The notes under the pieces: model-generated | Database searches by the model: none | What the model was told of the DNA's origin: nothing | What the model saw: the letters and a program-made list of their open reading frames with translations, nothing else | Shown: one piece after another, positions 34,904-44,434 of the stretch | How positions within the stretch are numbered: position 1 is the first letter of the stretch | Layout: the number at the start of each line of letters is the position of its first letter | Translations under genes and position numbers: made by a program | Assembly (NCBI RefSeq): GCF_014855495.1 | Contig: NZ_JACYFJ010000001.1 | Coordinates: forward strand, 744,001 to 808,000 | Source: Euzebyella saccharophila | GTDB taxonomy: Bacteria > Bacteroidota > Bacteroidia > Flavobacteriales > Flavobacteriaceae | Length of the DNA: 64,000 nt | Direction of reading: 5' to 3'

Positions 34904-35808
34904 ATCTTTCCTAAACTATTTTTTTGGTTCGGCTTTTTACTTGCCAAATATACCCCTAGAAATACTAGACATGCTGCGGCAATCTTAATGGTAGTTAATT
35001 GGTCTTGTCCTGTTACTAGCGCAAAAATTATCCCTATTAATGGCTGTAAGTAAACAAACGCACTTACCGTTGAAGCCTTTAATTGTGTTAGGGCGAAGAT
35101 ATTGAACAGATAGGTAAAAAAGGTGGTGCCTATGATTACAAAAGCAATCCTCCAGATAGCATCAAAAGTGAGGGTATTCCATTGGGTGTCCACTAGTTCT
35201 TGATAGCTAAATGGCAAACAGATGAAAATACCCAATAAAAAAAGCCATTTCATAAAAGTAAAAGGGTGATATTTTTCAATTAGGGACTTTGCCGTAATTA
35301 AATAACCACCATAAAAGGTAGCGTTCATGAGAATTAAAATGTTGCCCAAGGGAATATTGGGAGCGTCCTGCCTACTTTCATTACTTAAGAATATCAATGT
35401 TAGCGCACCTAAAAGGCCAATAATGATACCCCCTATTTTTAAGGGGAATACTTTCTCTTTGATTAGTATGACAGAAAGAATCAGGACAATAATCGGAGAC
35501 GTAGTCATAAGTACGGCACTGTTAATTGGGGTCGAAAGCGAAAGTCCTTTGAAAAAGGTAAGCATGTTGAACCCCATACCAAGAATGGCACAGACAACTA
35601 AGCGAAGATAATCTCTCTTTTCTATCTTTTCCTTGGGGCCAAAAAAGGACATTAACCAAAAAAGAAGTGTAGCGCCAATTACCCTTAGCTCTACCAGGGC
35701 GTAGGCTTCTAAAAAATTGGGCATAATACCCTTGGCAATGGTATGGTTTAGACCATAAATGGTTGTAGCCCCTAAAGCTGCTAATATGGCTAGGTTTCTT
35801 TTACTCAA
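34900..35808 (-). CDS. EamA/DMT-family transporter
   Basis: This 302-residue protein has ten predicted membrane helices in two EamA repeats (about 7-140 and 150-290). It belongs to the drug/metabolite exporter superfamily, whose members export amino acids, nucleotides or other small molecules. The substrate is unknown. Its start overlaps the stop of the upstream ArsC-like gene by four bases, so the two are coupled. Confidence 0.88.
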   Translation of the reverse strand: MSKRNLAILAALGATTIYGLNHTIAKGIMPNFLEAYALVELRVIGATLLFWLMSFFGPKEKIEKRDYLRLVVCAILGMGFNMLTFFKGLSLSTPINSAVLMTTSPIIVLILSVILIKEKVFPLKIGGIIIGLLGALTLIFLSNESRQDAPNIPLGNILILMNATFYGGYLITAKSLIEKYHPFTFMKWLFLLGIFICLPFSYQELVDTQWNTLTFDAIWRIAFVIIGTTFFTYLFNIFALTQLKASTVSAFVYLQPLIGIIFALVTGQDQLTTIKIAAACLVFLGVYLASKKPNQKNSLGKI

Positions 35809-36158
35809 GAATGTAATGCTGCTTTGGCCGCTACTACCGTTTTTTTGCTATTCCCTATAAAAATTTCGTTGTCAATAATCACTACAGGTCTTTTTAAAAA
35901 GGTATAGTGCTTCAATATCCATTCTTTGTAGTCCGCTTCGGAGAGGGTTTTTTCATGGAGGCCTTCTTGTCTGTAAAGTCTAGCCCTTTTGCTAAATAGA
36001 GCTTCGTAACTACCGGCCAGTTCCTTCATTTCCTCTAATTGCTCTTGGGTAATGTTTTCTACTTTAATATCCTGTAAGTCAACCCCGTTTAAAGGTTCTA
36101 ATTCTTTTAGGATTCTTTTGCATGTATCGCAGGTGCTTAAATGATATATTTTTTTCAA
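35805..36158 (-). CDS. ArsC/Spx-family thioredoxin-fold protein
   Basis: This 117-residue protein is of the arsenate-reductase/Spx family. The N-terminal MKKIYHLSTCDTCKRIL carries CDTC at 10-13. It is the length of ArsC-family proteins but lacks neighbouring arsenic-resistance genes, so it is more likely a YffB/Spx-type protein. It is translationally coupled to the EamA transporter. Confidence 0.85.
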   Translation of the reverse strand: MKKIYHLSTCDTCKRILKELEPLNGVDLQDIKVENITQEQLEEMKELAGSYEALFSKRARLYRQEGLHEKTLSEADYKEWILKHYTFLKRPVVIIDNEIFIGNSKKTVVAAKAALHS

Positions 36159-36244
36159 AATTGAGGACTTTTAATTAGTGACAACAAAGAAACCTAATTC
36201 CGTACAATTGTGCTATTTTTAGCCTTCACTTTAAACTAATACCC

Positions 36245-36700
36245 TTGGAACATCTTTTTGAATCTGTACTTAACAACAGAAAATTCCTCTATAAGATTTT
36301 AACGGAAACCCCAAAAGAAGACTTATTGAAAATTCCTGAAGGTTTTAGGAACAATATCTGGTGGAATATAGCCCATACCGTTATAACGCCACAAATTTTG
36401 GTTTACAAATTCAGCGGTTTACAGATGAGGGTTCCCGAAGCATTGGTAGAAAAGTTTAAGAAAGGAACCGTGCCAGATGGGAATGCCACAGATGAAGAAA
36501 TAAAGGAGATAGCTGCTTTCTTGATTTCTACATTAGAGTGGATGAAAGAAGATTATAATAATGGTCTCTTCAAAAATTACAGTTCATATACCACCAGTGC
36601 CAATGTAACCTTGAATAAGGTAGAAGATGCCCTTGCCTTTAATTTATTTCATGAAGGGCTTCATAGGGGAGCCATCATTGCCCTTCAAAAAATGCTCTAA
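36245..36700 (+). CDS. DinB-family protein
   Basis: This 151-residue four-helix protein matches the DinB/YfiT-like fold, with possible metal-binding His residues in NIAHTVITP near residue 44 and HEGLHRG near residue 138. DinB-family proteins include thiol transferases and damage-induced proteins of unknown action. The start is the TTG at 36245, since no nearby ATG exists. The stop overlaps the stop of the convergent gene. Confidence 0.78.
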   Translation: MEHLFESVLNNRKFLYKILTETPKEDLLKIPEGFRNNIWWNIAHTVITPQILVYKFSGLQMRVPEALVEKFKKGTVPDGNATDEEIKEIAAFLISTLEWMKEDYNNGLFKNYSSYTTSANVTLNKVEDALAFNLFHEGLHRGAIIALQKML

Positions 36701-37440
36701 GATTTAGTTCTCTTGGCCAAATAAGGTGCTACTTCCTTAAATGGAAGAATAACTTCAATGGGGCCGTCTACGTAGGATGCCACTTCGTACGGATTATAGT
36801 GTAGTTGGATTCCCTCTGCCGTAAAACCTATGTTTTCTGGTAGGTAGAAGGAGTCACTATCGAACATAAAACCGGTGCTATTAATATTTTTATCCATTGG
36901 AATACTTTCCTGAGTTCTGAATTTTTCTTCCGCTAAAACCTCAAAATCATCCCGGTTTTGAAAAAGTTCCCAATTCTCCAGTTCCTGATTTTTTATCTTG
37001 TCGAAATTCAAGAATTTTTTAGAACCGTACCCATGGGCTCCTCCAGTGAATAGATAGGTGTTGAGTTCTATGGTAATGTAAGTTTCGTCCTCATAGGAAA
37101 CAATTCCTTCAATATTGGCCTCCCAAACAGTGGCCTCCTCCGGGTATAGTTTTTTTAGTTCCCAAAAACCATCGCTAAAATTTTTTACCGCATCCTTGAT
37201 GGTAGCGGCATCAGTTTCGTCATCATAATTAAGAATGAAGATGATCTCTTCTTTAATACTGGTGTTTATTGTTTTTGCAATTTCTTGGTTTTCTACCGCT
37301 ACCGGAATATGAATGACCACTTCCGGACATTCTGAACATCTTGTTTCGTCAAGGGTTAGGGGTTCAAAAGTGAGAGTCTTATCTTCAGAACAGCTTATAA
37401 TTGTTAAAACAATAAGTAGGGTTTGTATAGTTCTTTTCAT
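36697..37440 (-). CDS. DUF3298/RsiV-like lipoprotein
   Basis: This 247-residue protein has a lipobox (TIISC, Cys17). A domain like DUF4163/DUF3298 of RsiV-type proteins follows, with HIPVAVENQEIAKTINTSI, TYLFTGGAHGYG and the PENIGFTAEGIQLHYNPYE stretch. RsiV binds lysozyme in Bacillus; here the domain is exported as a lipoprotein with no sigma factor next to it. Its function is unknown. Confidence 0.85.
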   Translation of the reverse strand: MKRTIQTLLIVLTIISCSEDKTLTFEPLTLDETRCSECPEVVIHIPVAVENQEIAKTINTSIKEEIIFILNYDDETDAATIKDAVKNFSDGFWELKKLYPEEATVWEANIEGIVSYEDETYITIELNTYLFTGGAHGYGSKKFLNFDKIKNQELENWELFQNRDDFEVLAEEKFRTQESIPMDKNINSTGFMFDSDSFYLPENIGFTAEGIQLHYNPYEVASYVDGPIEVILPFKEVAPYLAKRTKS

Positions 37441-37476
37441 TGGGGTAAGGAAAATGTAAAGCTTCTAATTCTTCAA

Positions 37477-37507
37477 TTGTGTCCTAGCAAAGATAGCGAT
37501 ACATTTG
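37477..37507 (+). promoter_or_regulatory. Promoter of cystathionine gamma-synthase
   Basis: TTG at 37477-37479 and TACATTTG at 37500-37507 are separated by 20 bp, an exact match to the flavobacterial consensus. The TTG at 37505 falls within the -7 element, so the ATG at 37526 is the true start. Confidence 0.65.
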
Positions 37508-37525
37508 TGTAGGAAATCATATGAA

Positions 37526-38689
37526 ATGAGTAAAAAACAACTAAAGTTCAATACCAAAACCATACACGGAGGTCAACAACCGGATAAAGCTTACGGGGCC
37601 GTAATGCCCCCAATTTACCAGACTTCCACATTTGCCCAATCTACTCCTGGTGGCCACCGGGGTTTTGAATATTCCAGAAGTGCCAATCCTACAAGAACGG
37701 CGTTGGAAAATTCATTGGCAAGTATTGAGAACGGGGCATATGGTTTGGCATTTGCAAGTGGTCTGGCAGCAATAGATGCTGTTCTCAAGTTATTAAAACC
37801 AGGAGATGAGGTCATTTCTACCAATGATCTCTATGGTGGAAGTTATCGTTTGTTCAAAAAAGTATTCGAAAATTATGGTATCGTTTTCCATTTTGTTGGA
37901 ATGACAGATCCAAGTTCCATAACGTCATTTATAAATGATAAGACCAAAATTATTTGGGTAGAAACACCTACCAACCCTATGATGAATATCATCGATATTA
38001 AATCGGTATCAGAACTTGCCAAGAAAAATCGGGTATGGCTTGCGGTGGACAATACCTTTGCCACTCCATATCTGCAAAATCCGCTGGATTTAGGAGCGGA
38101 TATTGTAATGCATTCGGCAACCAAATACCTTGGTGGCCATAGTGATGTTGTGGCAGGGGCCATAGTGGTCAATAAAAAGGAATTGGCAGACCAGCTTTAT
38201 TTTATACAAAATGCCAGTGGAGCCATTTTGGGGCCTATGGATAGTTTTTTGGTGCTAAGGGGTATCAAAACTTTGCATGTGAGAATGCAACGCCATTGTG
38301 AAAATGGAGCGGAAATAGCCAAGTTTTTAAAAGATCACGATAAAGTTGAAAAAGTGTATTGGCCAGGGTTTAGCGAACATCCTAACCACAATGTTGCCCG
38401 CAACCAAATGCGTGGCTTTGGCGGAATGATTTCCTTTATTCCCAAAGGGGGTACTTATAAAGATGCCCTAAAAATTATAGAAAACCTCAAGGTCTTTACA
38501 TTGGCCGAGTCCTTGGGTGGGGTAGAAAGTTTGGCCGGTCACCCGGCAAGTATGACACATGCCAGTATACCTAAAGAGGAAAGGGAAAAGAGTGGGATTG
38601 TAGATGCTTTTATTAGGTTAAGTGTAGGAATTGAGGATGCTGAAGATCTTAAAAATGATTTAGATCAAGCTCTAAATGGATTGGATTAA
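37526..38689 (+). CDS. metB: Cystathionine gamma-synthase family PLP enzyme
   Basis: This 387-residue fold-type I PLP enzyme carries the PLP lysine K200 in [13 protein letters not shown] and the conserved SRSANPTR and [11 protein letters not shown] segments. It makes cystathionine from an activated homoserine and cysteine; a role as cystathionine gamma-lyase cannot be excluded by sequence alone. The start is ATG 37526, since a consensus promoter covers the earlier TTG. It is followed by glutamate dehydrogenase, which has a separate leader. Confidence 0.88.
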   Translation: MSKKQLKFNTKTIHGGQQPDKAYGAVMPPIYQTSTFAQSTPGGHRGFEYSRSANPTRTALENSLASIENGAYGLAFASGLAAIDAVLKLLKPGDEVISTNDLYGGSYRLFKKVFENYGIVFHFVGMTDPSSITSFINDKTKIIWVETPTNPMMNIIDIKSVSELAKKNRVWLAVDNTFATPYLQNPLDLGADIVMHSATKYLGGHSDVVAGAIVVNKKELADQLYFIQNASGAILGPMDSFLVLRGIKTLHVRMQRHCENGAEIAKFLKDHDKVEKVYWPGFSEHPNHNVARNQMRGFGGMISFIPKGGTYKDALKIIENLKVFTLAESLGGVESLAGHPASMTHASIPKEEREKSGIVDAFIRLSVGIEDAEDLKNDLDQALNGLD

Positions 38690-38730
38690 TGAAATTTTAA
38701 AAATATATCATCGGAATTATATAAATAATA

Positions 38731-38738
38731 TATTTTTG
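38731..38738 (+). promoter_or_regulatory. -7 element TATTTTTG for glutamate dehydrogenase
   Basis: An exact TAnnTTTG match 67 bp before the ATG at 38806, in the AT-rich gap after cystathionine gamma-synthase. No clear TTG at the right distance. Confidence 0.4.
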
Positions 38739-38805
38739 TCGTTAAATTATTAATTCAATAAAAACACCTTGTTTTATAAGGGTGTAATTATATATTCTTT
38801 AAAAG

Positions 38806-40149
38806 ATGGAAGAAAAAATTAAAGCATTTATGGATGAGGTGAAGGCCCGTAATGGTCATGAACCAGAATTCATTCAAGCGGTACAGGAAGTTGCTGAAAC
38901 CGTCATACCCTATATAGCGGAGCAGGAAATTTATAACGGTAAGAACATTCTGTTGCGAATGGTCGAGCCAGAGAGGCTAATATCCTTTAGGGTGGCATGG
39001 GTAGATGATGAAGGTGAGATCCATGTAAATCGTGGTTACAGGATTCAAATGAACTCTGCCATTGGTCCTTATAAGGGAGGTTTAAGGTTTCATCCTACGG
39101 TAAACGCCAGTATACTTAAATTTTTGGCCTTTGAGCAAGTCTTTAAGAATAGTTTGACAACCCTGCCCATGGGTGGTGGAAAAGGAGGGTCCGATTTTGA
39201 CCCCAAAGGAAAGTCAGATGATGAGGTAATGCGTTTCTGTCACGCCTTTATGACCGAACTTTGTAGGCATATAGGGCCAAATACAGATGTGCCTGCTGGG
39301 GACATAGGTGTAGGTTCTCGTGAAATAGGTTTTCTATTTGGAATGTATAAAAAGATTCGAAATGAATTTACCGGAGTTTTAACAGGAAAAGGTCTTTCAT
39401 GGGGAGGTTCTAAAATTAGACCGGAAGCCACCGGTTATGGAACGGTTTATTTTGCCCAAAATATGTTGAAGACCAAGGATGAGGATTTTGATGGGAAAAC
39501 AGTAGTTATTTCGGGTTCTGGAAACGTGGCTCAATATGCCGCTGAAAAGGTGATTCAGCTTGGGGGAAAAGTAATTACCCTATCGGATTCAGGAGGCTAT
39601 ATCATTGATAAAGAAGGTATAGATGAAGAAAAACTGGCCTTTGTGATGGATTTAAAGAATAACAGGCGTGGTAGAATATCGGAATATGCAGAAAAATATA
39701 AATCTGCTGAATATCATAAGGGCAAAACTCCTTGGGAGGTGCCTTGTGATATTGCATTGCCTTGTGCCACCCAGAATGAATTGGATGAAAAAGATGCCGC
39801 TGTTTTATTGGAAAATGGTTGTATGTGTGTAGCGGAAGGCGCAAATATGCCTTGTACGGCAGAGGCTGTTCACGCTTTTCACGATGCAAAAATATTGTTT
39901 GCCCCCGGCAAAGCGTCCAATGCGGGCGGTGTTGCCACTTCAGGGTTGGAAATGAGCCAAAACTCGTTGCGTATTAGTTGGACGCGTGAAGAGGTAGATG
40001 AACGGCTAAAGGATATTATGGAAGATATTCACGACTCCTGTATAGAATATGGTATGGAGGAGAATGGTTTTTGTAATTACGTTAAAGGAGCAAATATTGC
40101 CGGTTTTGTGAAAGTGGCCGATGCCATGCTCGCTCAAGGAGTGATTTAG
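38806..40149 (+). CDS. gdhA: NADP-type glutamate dehydrogenase
   Basis: This 447-residue enzyme has the same length as E. coli GdhA. It has the glutamate-binding lysine K126 in PMGGGKGGSDFDP and the nucleotide-binding GSGNVAQYAAEK region. It interconverts 2-oxoglutarate and glutamate with ammonium. Length and layout suggest the NADP-linked biosynthetic form. A terminator follows at 40181-40221. Confidence 0.95.
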   Translation: MEEKIKAFMDEVKARNGHEPEFIQAVQEVAETVIPYIAEQEIYNGKNILLRMVEPERLISFRVAWVDDEGEIHVNRGYRIQMNSAIGPYKGGLRFHPTVNASILKFLAFEQVFKNSLTTLPMGGGKGGSDFDPKGKSDDEVMRFCHAFMTELCRHIGPNTDVPAGDIGVGSREIGFLFGMYKKIRNEFTGVLTGKGLSWGGSKIRPEATGYGTVYFAQNMLKTKDEDFDGKTVVISGSGNVAQYAAEKVIQLGGKVITLSDSGGYIIDKEGIDEEKLAFVMDLKNNRRGRISEYAEKYKSAEYHKGKTPWEVPCDIALPCATQNELDEKDAAVLLENGCMCVAEGANMPCTAEAVHAFHDAKILFAPGKASNAGGVATSGLEMSQNSLRISWTREEVDERLKDIMEDIHDSCIEYGMEENGFCNYVKGANIAGFVKVADAMLAQGVI

Positions 40150-40180
40150 CAATTGCAAATACTTGGTAAAATTAGTCAAG

Positions 40181-40221
40181 GCGGGAGGTAAATTTTCTTT
40201 TTATCTCCCGCTTTTCATTTT
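40181..40221 (+). terminator. Terminator of gdhA
   Basis: GCGGGAG at 40181-40187 pairs with CTCCCGC at 40205-40211, followed by a T-rich tract up to 40221. Confidence 0.8.
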
Positions 40222-40262
40222 TGTAAATTCAGCAAGGAAAGCAAGCCTCTACGGTAAAAGAT

Positions 40263-40270
40263 TATATTTG
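40263..40270 (+). promoter_or_regulatory. -7 element TATATTTG for recO
   Basis: An exact TAnnTTTG match 20 bp before the recO ATG at 40291, just after the gdhA terminator. Confidence 0.45.
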
Positions 40271-40290
40271 TCCTTAATCCATTTGTTTAC

Positions 40291-41010
40291 ATGCAAGTTA
40301 CCACAAAGGCCATTGTACTTTCGGCTTTAAAATATGGGGATACAAGTCTTATTGTTAAAGCCTTTACCGCCTCGGACGGGCTTAAATCCTATTTGGTCAA
40401 AGGGGTTCTTTCCAGTAAAAAAGGAAAGCTGAAAGCGGCTTATTTTCAGCCACTAACGCAATTGGAAATGGTTGCATACCATAAAAATAAAGGGACATTG
40501 GAAAGTCTGCGTGAAGTAAAGGTGGTCTTTCATTATCAAACCTTACATTACCACGTAGGCAAAAATGCCATGACACTCTTTTTGGCCGAGATGCTATCCA
40601 ATAGTATTTATGAGGAAGAGCCAAATGTTGATTTGTTCCAGTTTCTGGAGGCATCCCTACAATGGTTGGATACACATAGTGAAATTTCTAATTTTCACAT
40701 ATTTCTGTTGTTAAGGTTGACCCGGTTTCTTGGCTTTTTTCCCGACATGGAAAATATGGACTCCAACTGTTTTGATTTACTGGAGGGTGAATTTACCGAT
40801 ACTCCCTCTTTGAATCCAATTATAACGGGAACCAATCTTAGTTTCTTTAAAAGCTTCTTGGGCATAAATTTTGATGGGGTAAATAGCATCAAAATGAACA
40901 AAAAAAACCGCCAAGAACTGCTTCAATCCATAGTGCTGTATTATGAGCTTCATTTACAAGGATTTAGAAAGCCCAGGTCTCTTGCTGTTTTAAATGAAGT
41001 CTTTAGTTAG
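40291..41010 (+). CDS. recO: DNA repair protein RecO
   Basis: This 239-residue protein has the N-terminal OB-fold (TTKAIVLSALKYGDTSLIVKAF) of RecO, which loads RecA with RecR during recombinational repair. The C-terminal helical part with FLLLRLTRFLGFFP is also typical. It lacks the four zinc-binding cysteines seen in some RecO proteins. It is followed within a few bases by a TonB receptor gene. Confidence 0.9.
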   Translation: MQVTTKAIVLSALKYGDTSLIVKAFTASDGLKSYLVKGVLSSKKGKLKAAYFQPLTQLEMVAYHKNKGTLESLREVKVVFHYQTLHYHVGKNAMTLFLAEMLSNSIYEEEPNVDLFQFLEASLQWLDTHSEISNFHIFLLLRLTRFLGFFPDMENMDSNCFDLLEGEFTDTPSLNPIITGTNLSFFKSFLGINFDGVNSIKMNKKNRQELLQSIVLYYELHLQGFRKPRSLAVLNEVFS

Positions 41011-41011
41011 T

Positions 41012-43423
41012 ATGAGCAAGAGTCTACTTGTCATTCTTTTCTTTATGGTTCAATTACTTTCTGCTCAAGAAATACATGTCTTGGATGCAGATACAAGTGA
41101 GCCTATTTCCAATGTAGCCGTTTTTAATGATGATAAAAGCAAAACGGGTATAACGGATTTTGACGGGAGGGTAGACCTTTCCATCTTCCGCCCTGGTGAG
41201 CGAATATTTTTTAAGCATTTAAGTTATCAGGTAAGAAGAAGTAGTAGAAGTCAAATTGGAAGGCAAGGCAACAAGATTTATATGATTTTAAAGGCGGAGC
41301 AACTAGAAGAAGTTGTCATGTCCGTTTCTAAATGGGAACAGCAAAAAAAGGATGTTCCTAATAAAATTGAAGTGGTAACCGCAAAAAATATTGAGTTTGT
41401 TAATCCGCAAACATCGGCCGATCTTTTGGCCAATACAGGAAAAGTATTTGTTCAAAAAAGTCAGCTCGGGGGCGGCAGTCCAATGATTAGGGGTTTTGCT
41501 ACAAATAGGTTACTTCTATCGGTAGATGGAGTGCGCATGAACAATGCCATATTTAGGGGGGGGAATTTACAGAATGTTATTTCTATTGATCCTTTCTCCG
41601 TAAAATCCACAGAAATTATTTTTGGTCCGGGATCTGTCATTTATGGTAGCGATGCCATTGGCGGGGTGATGAACTTTTATACAAAGCGTCCTATCCTTTC
41701 GCAAACTGATAGTTTAGAGGTTTCGGGAGAATCCTTTTATCGGTTTTCTTCGGCAAATATGGAAAATACGCTACATGCAGAGGTCAACTTGGGCAAGCAG
41801 AAATGGGGTTCACTTACGAGTATTTCTTATAATCGTTTTGGGGATATGGTCATGGGTAAGCATGGTCCACAATCTTATTTAAGGCATTGGTATGTGCAGA
41901 CAGAAAATGGGGATGATCAACTGATTGATAATCGCAATGCTCGAAAGCAGGTTTCAACAGGCTATAACCAGCTTAGCGTAATGCAAAAAATAAGCTTTCA
42001 ACCTAGTAATTCTTGGAATTATGACTTAGGACTCCATTACTCTGAAACTAGTGACTATTCTAGGTATGATCGATTAATAAGACCCAACAAAGAAAACAAT
42101 GGTCTACGCTCGGCAGTTTGGTATTACGGACCCCAAAAATGGTTTTTAGGTAATTTTCAACTGAAGCAGAGAGGCAAAGGTATTTTTTATGATGGGTTAA
42201 AAATTACCACCGCCTATCAATTTTTTGAGGAAAGTAGAAATGATCGGGATTTTGGGGCGCTAGATCTTTTTTCCACCAAGGAAATGGTTGATGCTATTTC
42301 GGTAAATATTGATTTTGAGAACAAAAGAATTGGGGATTTGCGCCTTTATTATGGCGGGGAGTACATACACAACCAGGTAAATTCAAAGGGCTATGTGCAA
42401 AATACGGAAACATCTTTAGTAAGTGGGGCGGCCAGTAGGTATCCAGATGATTCTAACTGGCAGACGGTAGCGGGGTATGTTAATGCCGAATATAAATTGA
42501 AGCCTAATTTTACGATGCTTTCTGGAATGCGATATAGCCATGTGTGGATCAATTCACTTTTTGATACTACCTATTATGACTTTCCGTTTAAAGACGCTAA
42601 TTTGGACAATGGTGCGTTAACGGGTAGTCTTGGTTTTAGCTGGTTTCCAAAGGCAGACTTACAGCTTACCTTAAATGGGTCAACCGGTTTTAGAGCCCCA
42701 AATATTGATGACGTAGGTAAAATCTTTGATTCGGAGCCAGGGGCGGTTGTAGTGCCAAATCCGGATTTAGAGCCGGAATATGCCTATAACGTGGAATTAG
42801 GGGCGTATAAAAACTTCAATGATAAATTAATGCTTCGCGGGGCTGCTTATTACACTTATTTGGTAGATGCTTTGGTAAGGAGAGAGTTTAATTTTAATGG
42901 ACGGGGCGTGATTGATTATAAGGGGGAGATGAGTGAGGTGTTGGCCATTCAAAATGCTGCCAAGGCCTATGTTTGCGGATTGGAGTTTGGTCTCGAAGCA
43001 TTTTTGGCAAATAATTTTTCCATTAGTTCCAATTTTACGATTACTGAAGGCGTGGAAGAGGAAGAAGATGGAAGTGATTCTCACGGTAGGCATGTGGCTC
43101 CAGCTTTTGGCGATTTTCATCTAATTTGGAAAAACCAGCGTTTTAAGGCAGATGTGTTCTTAAATTATAATGGATCCATTTCTTATGATAATCTTTCGGC
43201 CTCGGAACGTAGCAAAACTTACATTTATGCTGTAGACAATGAGGGAAATCCTTATTCGCCTTCATGGCATACCTTAAATTTTAGGTCTCAGTATGATATT
43301 TCCCAGAAAATAAAAGCTTCAATGAGTGTTGAGAATATAACAAGCCAAAGGTATAGACCATATTCTTCGGGTGTAGTTGCTCCGGGTACTAATTTGGTGC
43401 TGGCCGTTGGATATACTTTTTAG
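41012..43423 (+). CDS. TonB-dependent outer-membrane receptor
   Basis: This TonB-dependent receptor is 803 residues from ATG 41012, or 809 from the overlapping ATG 40994. It has a signal peptide (MSKSLLVILFFMVQLLSAQ), a CarboxypepD_reg domain and a plug with SPMIRGFATNRLLLSVDGV. A 22-strand barrel should follow, ending in aromatic VGYTF. The layout suggests import of an iron complex or haem, but the ligand is not certain. Starting one base after recO, it is probably co-transcribed with it, an unusual partnership. Confidence 0.88.
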   Translation: MSKSLLVILFFMVQLLSAQEIHVLDADTSEPISNVAVFNDDKSKTGITDFDGRVDLSIFRPGERIFFKHLSYQVRRSSRSQIGRQGNKIYMILKAEQLEEVVMSVSKWEQQKKDVPNKIEVVTAKNIEFVNPQTSADLLANTGKVFVQKSQLGGGSPMIRGFATNRLLLSVDGVRMNNAIFRGGNLQNVISIDPFSVKSTEIIFGPGSVIYGSDAIGGVMNFYTKRPILSQTDSLEVSGESFYRFSSANMENTLHAEVNLGKQKWGSLTSISYNRFGDMVMGKHGPQSYLRHWYVQTENGDDQLIDNRNARKQVSTGYNQLSVMQKISFQPSNSWNYDLGLHYSETSDYSRYDRLIRPNKENNGLRSAVWYYGPQKWFLGNFQLKQRGKGIFYDGLKITTAYQFFEESRNDRDFGALDLFSTKEMVDAISVNIDFENKRIGDLRLYYGGEYIHNQVNSKGYVQNTETSLVSGAASRYPDDSNWQTVAGYVNAEYKLKPNFTMLSGMRYSHVWINSLFDTTYYDFPFKDANLDNGALTGSLGFSWFPKADLQLTLNGSTGFRAPNIDDVGKIFDSEPGAVVVPNPDLEPEYAYNVELGAYKNFNDKLMLRGAAYYTYLVDALVRREFNFNGRGVIDYKGEMSEVLAIQNAAKAYVCGLEFGLEAFLANNFSISSNFTITEGVEEEEDGSDSHGRHVAPAFGDFHLIWKNQRFKADVFLNYNGSISYDNLSASERSKTYIYAVDNEGNPYSPSWHTLNFRSQYDISQKIKASMSVENITSQRYRPYSSGVVAPGTNLVLAVGYTF

Positions 43424-43444
43424 GGCGCATGTTAGGAATGGGCA

Positions 43445-43480
43445 TAAAAAAACCCTCTTGGGGGAGGGTGATTTTATCAA
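43445..43480 (+). terminator. Terminator of the TonB receptor gene
   Basis: ACCCTC at 43452-43457 pairs with GAGGGT at 43464-43469, with a short loop and a T-containing tail (GATTTTATC). Confidence 0.65.
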
Positions 43481-43732
43481 GTAGGTTTGGTAAAGTTTGG
43501 GTTAAGCTTTTGTAGGTTCTGTTACCGAGTTTGGGTATCGGTCGCATATTTCGGTTAAGTTCAACGGTCAATTTGGGGTCAACACTATCACTTAATTACA
43601 ATGTAAAATTAAGGGGTAAAATGGTGATGTCTAAATAATTGTTGTGAAGTGATGTGGTTCTGTTGTGAAAAATACAAAAGGTTTTTTTCTTCGATGAACA
43701 ACATTTATCTCCAAAGATAGTATTGGGCGGAA

Positions 43733-43770
43733 AATTAAAAAGCCCCAACAAATGCTGAGGCTTTTTCAAG
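43733..43770. terminator. Bidirectional terminator downstream of the LEA-like lipoprotein gene
   Basis: AAAAAGCC (43737-43744) pairs with GGCTTTTT (43759-43766) with internal CCA/TGA pairing. It reads as a terminator in both directions, including for the minus-strand gene ending at 43797. Confidence 0.75.
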
Positions 43771-43796
43771 ATTATATTATATACTGAAAAGGTTTC

Positions 43797-44180
43797 TTAG
43801 TTCACGGCCTTTTCTACTTCACCTGCTGCTTTATTGGCGGCATCTTTAACGTCATTGGCAGCTTTTTCTGCTCCTTCCTTAATATTTTCACCGGTTTCTT
43901 CGGCTTTGTCAAGAGCCTTGTTTCCGGCTTCTTTCATTTCTTCACCTGCTTCTTTTGCTTTATTGGCGGCATCTTCGCCAATTTCTTTCATGCTGTCTCC
44001 AGCTTCTTTGGCTTTGTCCATAGCCTTATCTCCGGCCTCTTTAATGTCGTCACCTGCTTTTTCCATGGCTTCGCCTGCTTGTTCGGCAGCACTTTTTGCC
44101 TTGTCTGCAGATTCTCTACAAGAAACAAAAGAGATGCTAATGGCTAACATTAAGATGGTACCTAGAATTACTTTTTTCAT
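43797..44180 (-). CDS. LEA-like lipoprotein with 11-residue repeats
   Basis: This 127-residue protein begins with a lipobox (FVSC, Cys21). The rest is nearly all Ala, Glu, Lys, Asp and Gly arranged in 11-residue amphipathic units (for example DKAKEAGDSMKE and NKAKEAGEEMKE). The pattern resembles group-3 LEA proteins and apolipoprotein-like helices. An envelope-anchored stress or membrane-stabilising role is inferred from this. No enzymatic motif. Flanked by a terminator downstream. Confidence 0.85.
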   Translation of the reverse strand: MKKVILGTILMLAISISFVSCRESADKAKSAAEQAGEAMEKAGDDIKEAGDKAMDKAKEAGDSMKEIGEDAANKAKEAGEEMKEAGNKALDKAEETGENIKEGAEKAANDVKDAANKAAGEVEKAVN

Positions 44181-44374
44181 GATTTTAAATTTATGTGTTT
44201 AGTTAATAGTTGTAAGATATACGTAAGTTTTTTGATTTTGGATGATACAATTTTAACAGTCTGTTTTAGTTCGGTTAAAAACGTAACTCTTTTATGGTTT
44301 GACCTTAAAGGATTCTCCCGTTTGCAAACTACTTATTCGTTCTTATTTGAGACTAAATATTCACTTAAAATCCC

Positions 44375-44382
44375 TAATTTTG
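44375..44382 (+). promoter_or_regulatory. -7 element TAATTTTG for ileS
   Basis: An exact TAnnTTTG match. The leader of about 46 nt to the ATG at 44435 contains the hairpin AGTAGG/CCTACT at 44405-44419. Confidence 0.5.
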
Positions 44383-44434
44383 CTGCCTTAAAATAATAGA
44401 ACTCAGTAGGGTTCCTACTCAAGAAAGGTCTAAT

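Larger units (their letters stand above)
43424..43796. other. 373-bp gap with two terminators
   Basis: The gap carries a terminator for the TonB receptor gene near 43452-43480 and another at 43737-43766. Between them I see a weak hairpin ACCGA/TCGGT near 43524-43542 but no gene. Confidence 0.5.

Noticed and set aside
35805-36158. Arsenic-resistance operon
   Set aside because: The ArsC-like protein has no arsR, arsB or acr3 neighbour; it is coupled to a general transporter.
44193-44396. 67-codon ORF upstream of ileS
   Set aside because: It covers the ileS promoter region, uses unlikely composition and resembles no protein.
44375-44434. T-box riboswitch in front of ileS
   Set aside because: The leader is only about 46 nt and has neither a specifier stem nor the T-box sequence; only a short hairpin is visible.
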